Counted from the first letter of the stretch, positions 10,195 through 19,125 are shown. The stretch: 64,000 nt of DNA from an uncultured Desulfovibrio sp. (GCA_934546745.1 CAKTDV010000017.1:1-64000); one strand, 5' to 3'. Made by a program: numbers and translations. The notes: a model not told the origin generated them from the letters alone.

Positions 10195-12270
10195 TTACTG
10201 ATCCCGCTTCTCCGCGACGGCATGGCTTCCCTGCCCGCTGGGATGCTCCTCCGCCGCCGCGGATGCGGTCTCGTGCTGTCCCAGCAGCAGGTTCTGGTGA
10301 CTGATGATCAGCGGCTTGAGGACGTCGGGCTTGGCCAGCGCCGTGGTATCGCCAAGGTCGTCGTAGGTGCCGCCCGCAATCTTGCGCAGCATACGCCGAA
10401 TGATCTTGCCGGAGCAGGTCTTGGGCAGGGCCTCGGCGAACTGGATGTATTCGGGCGATGCCAGTGCGCCGATGTCCCGGCGCACGGCGTCGCGCAGCCT
10501 CTTGCGCACGTCGTCGCTCCACGGCACCTCGTCGCGGGTGACCACATAGGCGTAGATGCCCTCGCCCTTGAGCGGATGGGGCATGGGCACCACGGCGGCC
10601 TCGGCCACCTCAGGGCAGGAGGCCAGCACGGCCTCGATTTCCGCCGTGGACAGCCGGTGGCCGGAAACGTTGATGGAATCGTCAATACGGCCCAGAATCC
10701 AGAAATAGCCGTCCTCATCCACCTCCGCGCCGTCTCCCGACTCATAGCAGCCGAAACGCTGGAAATAGGACTGGTATTTCTCCTCGTCGTTGTAGACGCC
10801 GAGCATCATGCCGGGCCAGGGCTTACGGATGACAAGATGCCCTGAGCGCCGCCCTTCGCTGGTGTCCATGTCCGGGGTCTGGCCGTCGCGCAGCACGGCG
10901 GCATCCACGCCGGGAAGCGGCTTGGTGACGGAGCCGGGCTTGAGCTTGGTGGCGTAGGGGAAGGGCGAAATCATGGCCCCGCCGGTCTCGGTCTGCCACC
11001 ATGTGTCCACAATGGGCAGTTCGCCGCCGCCGATGTTGCGGTGATACCAGTGCCAGGCCTCAGGGTTCATGGGTTCGCCCACGCTGCCAAGAATGCGCAG
11101 CGTGCCGAGATCATAGCGTTCCGTCCAGGCCTCGCCCATACGCATAAGCGAGCGGATGACCGTGGGCGCGGTATAGAGGATATTGACGCGGAATTTCTCC
11201 ACCATGCGCCAGTAGCGGTCGGGCTTTGGCCAGTTGGGCACGCCCTCGAACATCATGGTCGTCGCGCCCAGCGCCAGCGGTCCGTACACGCCGTAGGTGT
11301 GACCGGTAATCCAGCCGATGTCGGCGGTGCACCAGTGCACGTCGTCATCGCGCATGTCAAAGATCCATTGCGCCGTGTGGGCGGCGTATGTCAGATAGCC
11401 GCCGGTGGAATGCATGATGCCCGTGGGTTTGCCCGTGCTGCCGCTGGTATGGAGCAGGAAGAGCGGGTCATTGGCGTCCATGCTTTCGCAGGGGAAGTCC
11501 ACGTCAAGGGTGAAGTCCTCAATGAGATCGTGCCACCAGATATCGCGGTTGGGCGTCATCTTCACGTCGTAGAGATCGGCGTGATTGACCACCACCACAT
11601 GGGCCACGGAGGGGCACCTCTCAATAATGGGATCGAGATTGGCCTTGAGAGGCTTGAGCTTGCCCGCGCGCACGGCGGCGTCCGCCGTGATGACGACCTT
11701 GGCCTTGGCCCCCTGGATACGGCTGCGCACGCCGCCTTCGGCATAACCGGAAAAAATGGTGGTATGGATGGCCCCGATGCGCGCGCAGGCCAGCATGGCG
11801 ATGACAAGTTCGGGAATCATGGGCATGTAGAGCGCCACCCGATCTCCCTTCCGGATGCGCAGGGAACTCAGCGCGTGCGCCACGCGGCAGACCTCGGTAT
11901 AGAGCATCTGATAGGTGAAGCAGCGCACGTCCATTTCCTTCTCGCCCTGCCAGATGAGCGCCGCCTTGTTGCGGCGGCCGGAAAACAGGTGCCTGTCAAT
12001 GCAGTTGAACGAGGCGTTGAGCTTGGCGCCGGTGAACCAGCGGTACTTGTGCCGCTCATCGTCCACCTCCAGAACCTTGTCCCAGCGCTTGAACCAGTGC
12101 AGCAGCTGCGAGGCCCGCGCGGCCCAGAAATCATTGGGATCATCCAGGGCGGCCCGGTACAGGGCTTCGGCTTCGTCGCTGCCGCAGACCCAGGCGGACG
12201 ATTTGCCGTGCTGGGGGGGGAGGTAGCTGCGCTGTTCCGTCAACAAGGTGGTGAGGCGCTCCTGTGACAT
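10195..12270 (-). CDS. acs: acetyl-CoA synthetase (AMP-forming)
   Basis: A 691-residue enzyme of the ANL superfamily that activates acetate to acetyl-CoA via acetyl-AMP. The P-loop-like LLHTSGSTGKPTG, the adenine-binding VDTWWQTETGG and the hinge region GRIDDSINVSGHRLS are all present. Near the C-terminus the acetylatable lysine motif reads PKTCSGKIIRR; the usual Arg before SGK is Cys here. Length is slightly above the usual 650 because of a C-terminal tail of about 30 residues (from LLGQHETASAAAEE). The gene is monocistronic, with its own terminator. In sulfate reducers it allows use of external acetate or recycling of excreted acetate. Confidence 0.95.
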   Translation of the reverse strand: MSQERLTTLLTEQRSYLPPQHGKSSAWVCGSDEAEALYRAALDDPNDFWAARASQLLHWFKRWDKVLEVDDERHKYRWFTGAKLNASFNCIDRHLFSGRRNKAALIWQGEKEMDVRCFTYQMLYTEVCRVAHALSSLRIRKGDRVALYMPMIPELVIAMLACARIGAIHTTIFSGYAEGGVRSRIQGAKAKVVITADAAVRAGKLKPLKANLDPIIERCPSVAHVVVVNHADLYDVKMTPNRDIWWHDLIEDFTLDVDFPCESMDANDPLFLLHTSGSTGKPTGIMHSTGGYLTYAAHTAQWIFDMRDDDVHWCTADIGWITGHTYGVYGPLALGATTMMFEGVPNWPKPDRYWRMVEKFRVNILYTAPTVIRSLMRMGEAWTERYDLGTLRILGSVGEPMNPEAWHWYHRNIGGGELPIVDTWWQTETGGAMISPFPYATKLKPGSVTKPLPGVDAAVLRDGQTPDMDTSEGRRSGHLVIRKPWPGMMLGVYNDEEKYQSYFQRFGCYESGDGAEVDEDGYFWILGRIDDSINVSGHRLSTAEIEAVLASCPEVAEAAVVPMPHPLKGEGIYAYVVTRDEVPWSDDVRKRLRDAVRRDIGALASPEYIQFAEALPKTCSGKIIRRMLRKIAGGTYDDLGDTTALAKPDVLKPLIISHQNLLLGQHETASAAAEEHPSGQGSHAVAEKRDQ

Positions 12271-12520
12271 GTTTCGCTCCTTCTCTCATCAGCTGAACGC
12301 TGTCTCTCAAATAGGGGGGACATACCCGCCATTCTAGCGGCGTAGCCCCTTTGGCCGGACGCGTCAAGCGCCGGAACGCTGTTTGAGCTTTCAGTCATCA
12401 TTGCGCCTTTTTTCTCCAGCGGCTGTGCCCTCCCCCCGGAAGGGCAATGATTCCGCCGTGTCACCGTGTTGTTCCTTTTTTCCCAATCCCCCTGTTTTTA
12501 CGAAAAAAAATTTTTTTCGA
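12271..12520. other. intergenic region between acs and the alanine/glycine symporter
   Basis: No gene is visible. The stretch should hold the leftward acs promoter, although no convincing -35/-10 pair stands out. Near 12501-12519 lies an unusual A-tract/T-tract palindrome (CG, eight A, seven T, CG). Confidence 0.4.
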
Positions 12521-12559
12521 CCAAACGAAAAGAAGCCCCCAGGCACAACGCCCGGGGGC
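12521..12559 (-). terminator. Rho-independent terminator of the AGCS symporter gene
   Basis: GCCCCC (12535-12540) and a GGGGGC arm (ending near 12558) form a stem with a roughly 13-nt loop; on the minus strand CTTCTTTTCGTTT follows. It lies 40 bases beyond the symporter stop codon. Confidence 0.7.
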
Positions 12560-12599
12560 CGATACGCAAGGGGGGCGGTTGCCCGGGGAAACGGAGCGC

Positions 12600-13964
12600 C
12601 TACTGCCCGCTTTGGGCCAGCTTCCGCTCAAAGTCCCGAAGCGAATCGCTCACCACCTTGTGCAGCACAAGAAGGGCTATCAGGTTGGGGATGACCATGA
12701 GGCCGTTGAACAGGTCGGCCAGCGCCCAGACGAGATCAACCTTGAGCGTCGCGCCCACCACGATGAAGCCGCAGACGACGATGCGGTACGGCAGGAGGCC
12801 GCCGCTGCCAAAGAGGAAGCGCACGTTCTGCTCGCCAAAGAAGTACCAGCCGATGATGGTGGAATAGGCGAAGAAGAACAGGCAGATGGCCACAAAGGCC
12901 ATACCAAGGCTGCCGAGGCCGAGGTTATAGGCCTTCTGGGTGAGTTCGATGCCGGTGACCTGATAGTCCAGCACGCCCGTCACCAGGATGACGATGCCGG
13001 TGAAGGTCACGACCAGGACGGTGGTGAACACGCCGAAGATGGCCACAAGGCCCTGCTCGGCGGGATGTTCCACCTTGGCGATGGCGTGGGCGTGGGGCGT
13101 GGAGCCCATGCCGGCCTCATTGGAGAACAGGCCGCGCGCCACACCGAACTGCATGGCCTTGGCCACGGTAAGTCCCAACGCGCCACCCGCCATGGCCTGC
13201 GGGTTGAAAGCGGCGGTGAAGATGAGCTCAAAGGCCGATCCGACAAGATCGATATGGCAGAGAATGACGTAGGTGCCGCCCAGCAGGTAGATGGCCGCCA
13301 TGATGGGCACAAGCTTTTCCGTCACGCTGGCAAGACGCCGCACGCCGCCAAAAAAGACGAGTCCCGCCAGAATGGCGGTGACGATGCCGCTCACGAGAAG
13401 CGGAATATCAAAGGCGGTATGCATGCCCTTGGAGATGGAGTTGGACTGCACCATGTTGCCGATGCAGCCCAGGGCGATGATGATGGCGATGGAGAAGAAC
13501 GCGGCCAGCGGTTTGAATTTGGGGCCCATGCCTCTGGTGATGTAGTAGGCCGGGCCGCCGACCACATGCCCGTGTTCATCCGTGGTCTTGAAGGTCTGCG
13601 CCAACACGGCTTCGGCAAAGATGGTGGCCATGCCGAAAAAGGCCGCCACCCAGAGCCAGAACAGGGCTCCCGGACCGCCGGAAACCAGGGCGGTGGCGGT
13701 TCCGGCCACGTTCCCCGTGCCCACCTGGGCGGCCACGGCGGTGGCCAGCGCCTGGAAGGAGCTCATGCCGGTCTTGTCGGCCTTCTTGCCGAAGAGGGTG
13801 GCCCCGCCGAACATGTAGCGGGCGGCGAAACCGAAATGGCGCACCTGGGGAAAGCGCAGTTTGAAGGAATAGAAAATGCCCGTACCGCACAGCAGCGGGA
13901 TAAGGACAAAGACACCCCACAGGACACTGTTAATGTCACCGACCAGCGAATTGAGAAACTCCAT
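12600..13964 (-). CDS. sodium:alanine/glycine symporter (AGCS family)
   Basis: A 454-residue polytopic inner-membrane protein of the alanine/glycine:cation symporter family. The family signature is visible near residues 70-90 (SSFQALATAVAAQVGTGNVAG) and in GLFSNEAGMGSTPHAHA at about residue 290. About eleven hydrophobic segments can be traced, from the first at residues 10-35 to the last near 400-430. It imports alanine or glycine with sodium. AGGAGG precedes the ATG. The gene is monocistronic with its own terminator. The 5' leader contains a perfect 18-bp GC palindrome but no glycine-riboswitch consensus. Confidence 0.93.
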   Translation of the reverse strand: MEFLNSLVGDINSVLWGVFVLIPLLCGTGIFYSFKLRFPQVRHFGFAARYMFGGATLFGKKADKTGMSSFQALATAVAAQVGTGNVAGTATALVSGGPGALFWLWVAAFFGMATIFAEAVLAQTFKTTDEHGHVVGGPAYYITRGMGPKFKPLAAFFSIAIIIALGCIGNMVQSNSISKGMHTAFDIPLLVSGIVTAILAGLVFFGGVRRLASVTEKLVPIMAAIYLLGGTYVILCHIDLVGSAFELIFTAAFNPQAMAGGALGLTVAKAMQFGVARGLFSNEAGMGSTPHAHAIAKVEHPAEQGLVAIFGVFTTVLVVTFTGIVILVTGVLDYQVTGIELTQKAYNLGLGSLGMAFVAICLFFFAYSTIIGWYFFGEQNVRFLFGSGGLLPYRIVVCGFIVVGATLKVDLVWALADLFNGLMVIPNLIALLVLHKVVSDSLRDFERKLAQSGQ

Positions 13965-14247
13965 GTTTTCCTCCTGACATGTAAAGAGCTGATCCCCGCC
14001 GGGCGCGCCCGGCGCAAACGACAGGCGGACGGCGGGAGGTCAAGGGAAACGCAGCGCGATCATGACGCCGCTGGCACGGGGAAAAGCAGGGCGCCGGCCT
14101 GCCGCGCAGGCTTGCTCTCCAAAAAAATACGGAAAGTTGATACAAGTCATATCATGCTTTGGAAGCAGGGTCGAGCCTTTTCGGATCCTATTTTTCGCGC
14201 CGCCGGAGGGCGAACGCGTCACGCTGACGAAGGGAGGAATGTCCAGC
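13965..14247. other. leader region of the AGCS gene, with 18-bp palindrome
   Basis: No gene is visible. CGCCGGGCGCGCCCGGCG at 13997-14014 is a perfect palindrome about 35 bases in front of the symporter start. Further out a TGATA/TATCA inverted pair lies near 14133-14150. The glycine riboswitch core motifs were looked for on the minus strand and not found. Confidence 0.4.
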
Positions 14248-14276
14248 TTGCTCCACGCATGGAATAGCCCTATATA
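14248..14276 (+). promoter_or_regulatory. sigma-70 type promoter for mnmM-like gene
   Basis: TTGCTC (14248-14253), a 17-base spacer and TATATA (14271-14276) lie 48 bases in front of the methyltransferase start. Confidence 0.6.
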
Positions 14277-14323
14277 TACGGACTGCATGAAGGCAACCCC
14301 CGAAACCCCTCTGAGGAAACGCC

Positions 14324-15124
14324 ATGTCGAAGAACACGGACAGGGAGAACAACGTGCAGCCCGTGCGGCCCGCGCGGCCCTCGCTGCTGGATCATCTGGC
14401 CCATGCGGCGCTGGCGCGGGCGCTGGCGGCGGCGGAAGAACTCGGCACACCCCCCCTGTGCGTGGACGGCACGGCGGGCAACGGGCACGACGCGCTCTTT
14501 CTGGCGGAGACCGCTCCCCACGGCGCGCTTCTGCTGCTTTTCGACGTGCAGCCCCAGGCACTTGCGGCGACAGCCGCACGCCTTGAGGCGGCGCGGGCAC
14601 AGGGCCGGCGGGCGCGCTGGCGCTGCCTGCCCAGGGGACACGAGCTGCTGGGAGAGACGCTGCGGGATCTGCCTCCGGAGGAGGCGGCTCTGCCGCTCAT
14701 GGCGGCGGTTTTCAATTTCGGCTGGCTGCCCGGCGGCGACAAGAGCCGCGTCACGCGGGCGGAGACGAGCCTGCGGGCCGCGGAGGCCGCGCTGGAACGG
14801 CTGGCCCCGCGCGGCTGCCTGTGCCTGCACTGCTATACGGGGCATCCCGGCGGCGCGGCGGAGGAGGCGGCGCTCCGGGAACGGCTGGAGCGTCTGCCCC
14901 CCCGGCAGTGGCGCGTTTTCTACGGACGCGACATCAATCGCGACGTTCCGCGCAACAGCCCCCTCCCTGCCGCGCGGGAGGAGAGCAAGGACCTCCCCGG
15001 CTATGAGAGCCTGTTGCTGGCGGAACGTCTGCCGGTACGGCGGAACAGAGAGACGCCGAACCGCCCCTCCCGCGTCCCCACACAGGGAAGCCCTGTCGCA
15101 CAGAAGACAGAGGGCGGACGCTAG
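14324..15124 (+). CDS. MnmM/YtqB-like class I SAM methyltransferase
   Basis: A 266-residue SAM-dependent methyltransferase of the YtqB/MnmM type (Pfam rRNA_methylase family). The SAM-binding motif is DGTAGNGHDALFLA near residues 48-61. The family-specific motifs FNFGWLPGGDK (about 138-148) and CYTGHPGG (about 182-189) are both present. Characterised MnmM methylates 5-aminomethyl-2-thiouridine in the tRNA wobble position. A proline/arginine-rich tail of about 30 residues extends beyond the usual end. It has its own promoter. Its stop codon overlaps the stop of the convergent symporter by four bases (15121-15124). Confidence 0.85.
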   Translation: MSKNTDRENNVQPVRPARPSLLDHLAHAALARALAAAEELGTPPLCVDGTAGNGHDALFLAETAPHGALLLLFDVQPQALAATAARLEAARAQGRRARWRCLPRGHELLGETLRDLPPEEAALPLMAAVFNFGWLPGGDKSRVTRAETSLRAAEAALERLAPRGCLCLHCYTGHPGGAAEEAALRERLERLPPRQWRVFYGRDINRDVPRNSPLPAAREESKDLPGYESLLLAERLPVRRNRETPNRPSRVPTQGSPVAQKTEGGR

Positions 15125-16575
15125 ACGCCGGGCCGCACGCCCTCCGGCCAGAAACCGGATCGCCTGCGGCCTTCGCCGTCCAGACGCCAGCCCAGCAGCC
15201 AACCCCCCAGCGACAGGGCAAAGCCCACGAAGAAGGGCGGCGTCGCGGTCAGCGGCGGCCAGTCCAGCGGCAGAATGGCAAACTGCGGGTGCGCCGTCAG
15301 GTACCAGAGCATACAGCCCGCAAAACCCGCCGTGCAGCTGCACCACGCCGCCAGACGGCTGCGCTTGCCAAAGCGCACCAGCGCCACATAGCTGACCAGC
15401 ACCGTGGAACCCACGATGCTCCAGCTTGTCGTGCAGAGCATGGCGATAATCTGCCCCTTGATCTGGGCGCAGCCGCCGCTCAGCAGCACGCAGAAGGCAA
15501 TCCCCCCGAGCCACATGCCGCGGGAGGCCCTGCGCCCCGGCAAATCCTCGGCCATGGCCGCCACCGCGATATGGAAGATGGCCGTCGCCGTGGACAGGGA
15601 CGCGGACACGATGGCCAGCACGAAGATCTGCAGGCCGGTTTCCGGCAGCAGCATCTTGACCAGCGCGGGCATCACCTCGTCCGGAGAACTCACGTCAGGC
15701 ATGAAAAGACGCGCCAGGCAGGCCGCGTAGTACGCCCCGCCCACCAGCACGGTGAGTACCAGCATGGCCAGCGGCGTGATGCGGCTGACCTGCCGGGCGG
15801 ACGTGAGGGCAAAATGCCGCTGGATCATCTGGGGCTGTGCCCAGACGGCCACGGACGTGACAATGACCAGCGAAATGATGAACCAGCCCTGACCGCCGTC
15901 CGCCAGCGAGACAAAACCGGCATTGGCCGCCGCCGTGGGGGCAAGGCCGGCCAGCTGGGCCATCCCCTCCAGCGGGCCGCCCACCTTGTTGAAGACCGCC
16001 ACGACGAGCATACAGATGCCCGCCAGCATGACAAAGCCCTGCATGGCCTCGGTGTACAGCACACCGCGCAGGCCGCCCATGTAGACGGCGGCGGCCACCA
16101 GCAGGGCCACGGCCCAGATGAGCAGCCAGACGGGCACGGGCATGATCTGGGCCAGCAGCAGCGCCGCCCCCTTGATGACGGCGGAGGCGTAGACACCCAG
16201 AAAGACGGCGAAAATCAGCGCCAGACACCGCCCCAGCAGGGGGCTGCGGTGGCCGTTGGCCAGCAGCTGCACGGGCGTGCGCGCCTGAAGGTTGCGCTGG
16301 CAGACGCGGGTGGGCCAGGCAAGATAGCGGTAGACGATCCACGTGCCCAGCCAGACGTTGCCCGCGGCCACCAGCAGCATCTGCATACCGTAGGTATAGG
16401 CCAGCCCGCCAAAACCCACCAGGGCCACGGCGGAAATATATGTGGCCACATAGGCAAAGGCCTGGATGGCGAAGCCCACGCGCCCGGAAGCCATGACGTC
16501 ATGGCCGCTGCCCTTGCGGGAAAGCCAGATGAAAAGGGCGATGTACCCGACCCAGATGAGAATGTCCGCCAGCAT
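15121..16575 (-). CDS. sodium:solute symporter (SSS family)
   Basis: A 484-residue polytopic membrane protein of the sodium:solute symporter family. The N-terminal region has YISAVALVGFGGLAYTYGM, followed by the family-typical YASAVIKGAALLLAQ and MGGLRGVLYTEAMQGFVML; about twelve to thirteen hydrophobic segments can be traced. The substrate is not evident; organic acids, amino acids or pantothenate are all possible for this family. The ATG directly abuts the TAG of the 39-residue membrane ORF upstream, so the two are almost certainly translationally coupled. The ribosome site GGGAAGGGGG lies inside the upstream ORF. Confidence 0.92.
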   Translation of the reverse strand: MLADILIWVGYIALFIWLSRKGSGHDVMASGRVGFAIQAFAYVATYISAVALVGFGGLAYTYGMQMLLVAAGNVWLGTWIVYRYLAWPTRVCQRNLQARTPVQLLANGHRSPLLGRCLALIFAVFLGVYASAVIKGAALLLAQIMPVPVWLLIWAVALLVAAAVYMGGLRGVLYTEAMQGFVMLAGICMLVVAVFNKVGGPLEGMAQLAGLAPTAAANAGFVSLADGGQGWFIISLVIVTSVAVWAQPQMIQRHFALTSARQVSRITPLAMLVLTVLVGGAYYAACLARLFMPDVSSPDEVMPALVKMLLPETGLQIFVLAIVSASLSTATAIFHIAVAAMAEDLPGRRASRGMWLGGIAFCVLLSGGCAQIKGQIIAMLCTTSWSIVGSTVLVSYVALVRFGKRSRLAAWCSCTAGFAGCMLWYLTAHPQFAILPLDWPPLTATPPFFVGFALSLGGWLLGWRLDGEGRRRSGFWPEGVRPGV

Positions 16576-16695
16576 CTAGCGCCCCCTTCCCTGACGGGCA
16601 AGCTCGGTGAGCGAAAGAAGCAGCGCGGCCCCCAGCGAGATTACGGCCAGCAGCACAGGCCCGTCCGCCAGCCCCAGAACAGAAAACAGCTCCAT
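16576..16695 (-). CDS. 39-residue membrane protein coupled to the symporter
   Basis: A 39-residue ORF with a single hydrophobic segment (LADGPVLLAVISLGAALLLS) and a basic C-terminus. GGAG sits eight bases upstream of the ATG at 16695. Its TAG is immediately followed by the ATG of the sodium:solute symporter. Small one-helix ORFs next to SSS genes are known in related bacteria and have been described as symporter accessory proteins; this one fits that pattern in size, topology and coupling. Function as an assembly or regulatory partner is inferred. Confidence 0.7.
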   Translation of the reverse strand: MELFSVLGLADGPVLLAVISLGAALLLSLTELARQGRGR

Positions 16696-16763
16696 AACGG
16701 CAACTCCAGAAAGGGCGCTGCCGGGGACGCGGGACGACGCCCGGCGCACGCGCCCGGAATCAC

Positions 16764-16813
16764 GCGGGCAAAGACCTTCCCGGATACCGGATCCGATCCC
16801 GGCCTTTGCCCGC
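16764..16813 (-). terminator. stem-loop between chemotaxis receptor and symporter genes
   Basis: GCGGGCAAAG (16764-16773) and CTTTGCCCGC (16804-16813) form a perfect 10-bp stem, extendable by CC/GG after a mismatch. It lies 50 bases beyond the receptor stop and 69 before the microprotein start. There is no T-tract, so it could be a weak terminator or a processing structure. Confidence 0.45.
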
Positions 16814-16862
16814 AGTCTGCAATGGCTTCTAAACAGTTTGCCGCGGGGAGGCAAGGGGTTTG

Positions 16863-18962
16863 TCAGGCATTCTTTATACCCTCCACCACGTCGTTGAGAT
16901 GGCTGGCCTGGCGGGCCAGATCGGCGATGGCCTGCGAAGCCTCCCGCATGGCCCGCGACGTGCTGCCGGCGATAGTATTGATTTCCGTGACGGCGTCGTT
17001 GATTTTCTCACTGGTGGCGGACTGTTCCTCGCTCGCCGCGGCGATGGCCCGCACGTCTCCGGCGGACTCTTCGGCCATGGCCACGATCCGCTCCAAAGCC
17101 TGCCCGGAACGGGAGGAAAGATCCGTGGCGCGGGAAATGCTCTCGGCGGCCGCGTTCACCTGACGGACGGATTTTTCCGTGCTGGCATTGATGGCGTTGA
17201 CGGCGCTGGCGACCTCGTTGGTGGACGCCATGGTCTTTTCAGCCAGCTTGCGCACCTCGTCGGCCACCACGGCGAAGCCGCGCCCGGCATCACCCGCGCG
17301 GGCGGCCTCGATGGCGGCGTTGAGGGCCAGCAGGTTGGTCTGATCGGCGATGTCGGAAATGACGCCCATAATCTGGGTGATGGAACGGGCGTTGTCGCCA
17401 AGTGTGCCCATGTCCTGCCGGAGGATGTCGTAAATCCGCCGCACCTCCTCGATGGAGGCGACGACCTGCCGCACGATCCTCGCCCCCTCCCCGGCACAGT
17501 CGCGCATATCGCCGGACGCCTTGGCGGTAGTTCCGGCGTTGCGGGCCACGTCGAGAACGGCGGCGTTCATCTCGTTCATGGCCGTGGCGGTCTCCGTGGC
17601 GCGGACGGCCTGCTGTCCGGCGGCGCGGGAGGAGTCCTCCACCTGTTGCGCCAACCGCGTCGAGGCGTCGGAAATGACGCCCACGGACGCGGCCAGCTGG
17701 TTGGCGGCATGGAGCATGCCCTCGCGCTGGGCGCTTTCAGCCCGGACGCGGGCCTCCTCGGCGGCGGCGACGGCCTTGTGGGCGATCCCTGTCTGTTTGC
17801 GGGCCTCTTCCGCCTGTTCCCTGGATTCAGCGATAAAGTTTCTCAGACTGTCGAGCATGTGGGTCAGCGCCTGATGCAGGCGCGCAAATTCGCCAAAAAA
17901 GGCGTCGCCGCCCACGCGGGCCTCAAGATCGCCCCCGGCCACATCATCGGCGTACCGCACAAGAATATCCAGCGGACGGGCAATGGAACGCGCAAGCAGC
18001 GTCCCCAGAAGAACCATGACAAGCGTAATGCCCGCGACAACCAGCAGGATGGTTTTCAGGGCCTCGTTGGTGGAGGCGAAAATTTCGCTCTCGTCCTCCA
18101 CAAAGATGAGCTTCCACCCGAAATCGGTGGCAATGGACGTGGCCATGCCGTCCACGCCGTCCAGATGGAAGTCGTGGGTGCCGTCGGGCTGGGCAAAGAT
18201 ATATTCGAGGATGGCGTGCCTGAAGTCCCTGCCGATGATCCTGCCTTCCAGTTCCGGCGTCTTGGGCGAACAGATGAGGCGGCCGTCCTTCTCGATGATG
18301 ACAAAGCGCCCGGACGTATCCAGCCGGAAATCCCGGACAATGTCCCGCAGCCCGGCCAGCGATATGTCCACGCCCACCACGCCCACCATCTCGCCGCCGG
18401 GCCCCTTGATGCGATGCGTCAGCGAGACCGCCGGAACATTCTGGATCGTCTGGTAGACGGCGCTCAGGGCGCTGCCTCCGGGGGAGGCGGCGCATTCCCG
18501 GTACCAGGAACGGGTGGACATGTCCGTTCCCGCGGGAACGACGGAATCCTGAAAGGAGGTGGCGTAGCTGCCGTCCCGGAATCCGGCGAACACTTCCAGA
18601 AACTGCCTGTGGGACGCCTGCATGTTCCGCAGGCGTTCGGCAACGGCGCGGGTTTCGGGCGGCAGATCCTCATGCCGGTAGCGTGTCTCCCGCGTGGACG
18701 TGCTGAACAGTGGGAATTTGCCCAGCCCGTTTCTGATGTCCATGTCGCTGGCCACGGCTTGGGCCGTATCCCGTCCCGTGCGGAGCATCTGGGAAATATA
18801 GAGCCCGAACAGGTTCAGCTCCTGCTGCGATTTCGCGGTAAAATCCTGGACGGCGGTGGCCCGCATCTTCCAGACGGCAACCCCGGCCACCCCCCCGGCC
18901 ATGATGAGCAGGGGAATGACAATGCCCAGCAGCACGCGAAGTTTGACGGATACGAATTTCAC
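16863..18962 (-). CDS. methyl-accepting chemotaxis protein
   Basis: A 699-residue transmembrane chemoreceptor. A membrane segment at residues 8-32 is followed by a large periplasmic Cache-type sensor (about 35-280, with SWYRECAAS, GVVGVDISLAGL and GRFVIIEKDG). A second membrane segment lies at about 287-309, then a HAMP linker (RSIARPLDILVRYADDVAGGDLEARV). The cytoplasmic signalling tip near residue 540 carries NLLALNAAIEAARAGDAGRG, the canonical CheA/CheW contact. The start is a GTG at 18962 preceded by GGGAGGA. The ligand is unknown; Cache domains usually bind small organic acids or amino acids. A 7-bp inverted repeat lies in the promoter region. Confidence 0.93.
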   Translation of the reverse strand: MKFVSVKLRVLLGIVIPLLIMAGGVAGVAVWKMRATAVQDFTAKSQQELNLFGLYISQMLRTGRDTAQAVASDMDIRNGLGKFPLFSTSTRETRYRHEDLPPETRAVAERLRNMQASHRQFLEVFAGFRDGSYATSFQDSVVPAGTDMSTRSWYRECAASPGGSALSAVYQTIQNVPAVSLTHRIKGPGGEMVGVVGVDISLAGLRDIVRDFRLDTSGRFVIIEKDGRLICSPKTPELEGRIIGRDFRHAILEYIFAQPDGTHDFHLDGVDGMATSIATDFGWKLIFVEDESEIFASTNEALKTILLVVAGITLVMVLLGTLLARSIARPLDILVRYADDVAGGDLEARVGGDAFFGEFARLHQALTHMLDSLRNFIAESREQAEEARKQTGIAHKAVAAAEEARVRAESAQREGMLHAANQLAASVGVISDASTRLAQQVEDSSRAAGQQAVRATETATAMNEMNAAVLDVARNAGTTAKASGDMRDCAGEGARIVRQVVASIEEVRRIYDILRQDMGTLGDNARSITQIMGVISDIADQTNLLALNAAIEAARAGDAGRGFAVVADEVRKLAEKTMASTNEVASAVNAINASTEKSVRQVNAAAESISRATDLSSRSGQALERIVAMAEESAGDVRAIAAASEEQSATSEKINDAVTEINTIAGSTSRAMREASQAIADLARQASHLNDVVEGIKNA

Positions 18963-19037
18963 GGAACAATCCTCCCTCTTTCCAGTTGGCAGGCGCGCGC
19001 CGCCCCCGCTGGAAGCGGGCGCCCCAAAGTGCTTGTT

Positions 19038-19056
19038 ATACGATATAGAATCGTAT
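19038..19056. promoter_or_regulatory. inverted repeat, candidate operator of the chemoreceptor gene
   Basis: ATACGAT (19038-19044), a 5-base spacer and ATCGTAT (19050-19056) form a perfect inverted repeat in an AT-rich stretch 76 bases upstream of the GTG start. It could be a protein-binding site overlapping the leftward promoter. Confidence 0.4.
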
Positions 19057-19080
19057 ATGTTTTTTTAAGGGAAGACAAGA

Positions 19081-19125
19081 CGAAAGCGCCCTGTTCCCAC
19101 ACAGGATGGGAGCAGGGCGCTTTCG
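19081..19125 (-). terminator. strong hairpin, probable terminator of the flagellar-type operon
   Basis: CGAAAGCGCCCTG (19081-19093) and CAGGGCGCTTTCG (19113-19125) form a perfect 13-bp stem, with further pairing CCCA/TGGG inside. It lies about 110 bases beyond the last gene of the leftward two-gene unit. The T-tract is weak (TCTTGTCTT). Confidence 0.6.

Noticed and set aside
13965..14320. Glycine riboswitch in front of the AGCS symporter
   Set aside because: Expected from known cases, but the conserved core motifs of the glycine aptamer are not present on the minus strand.
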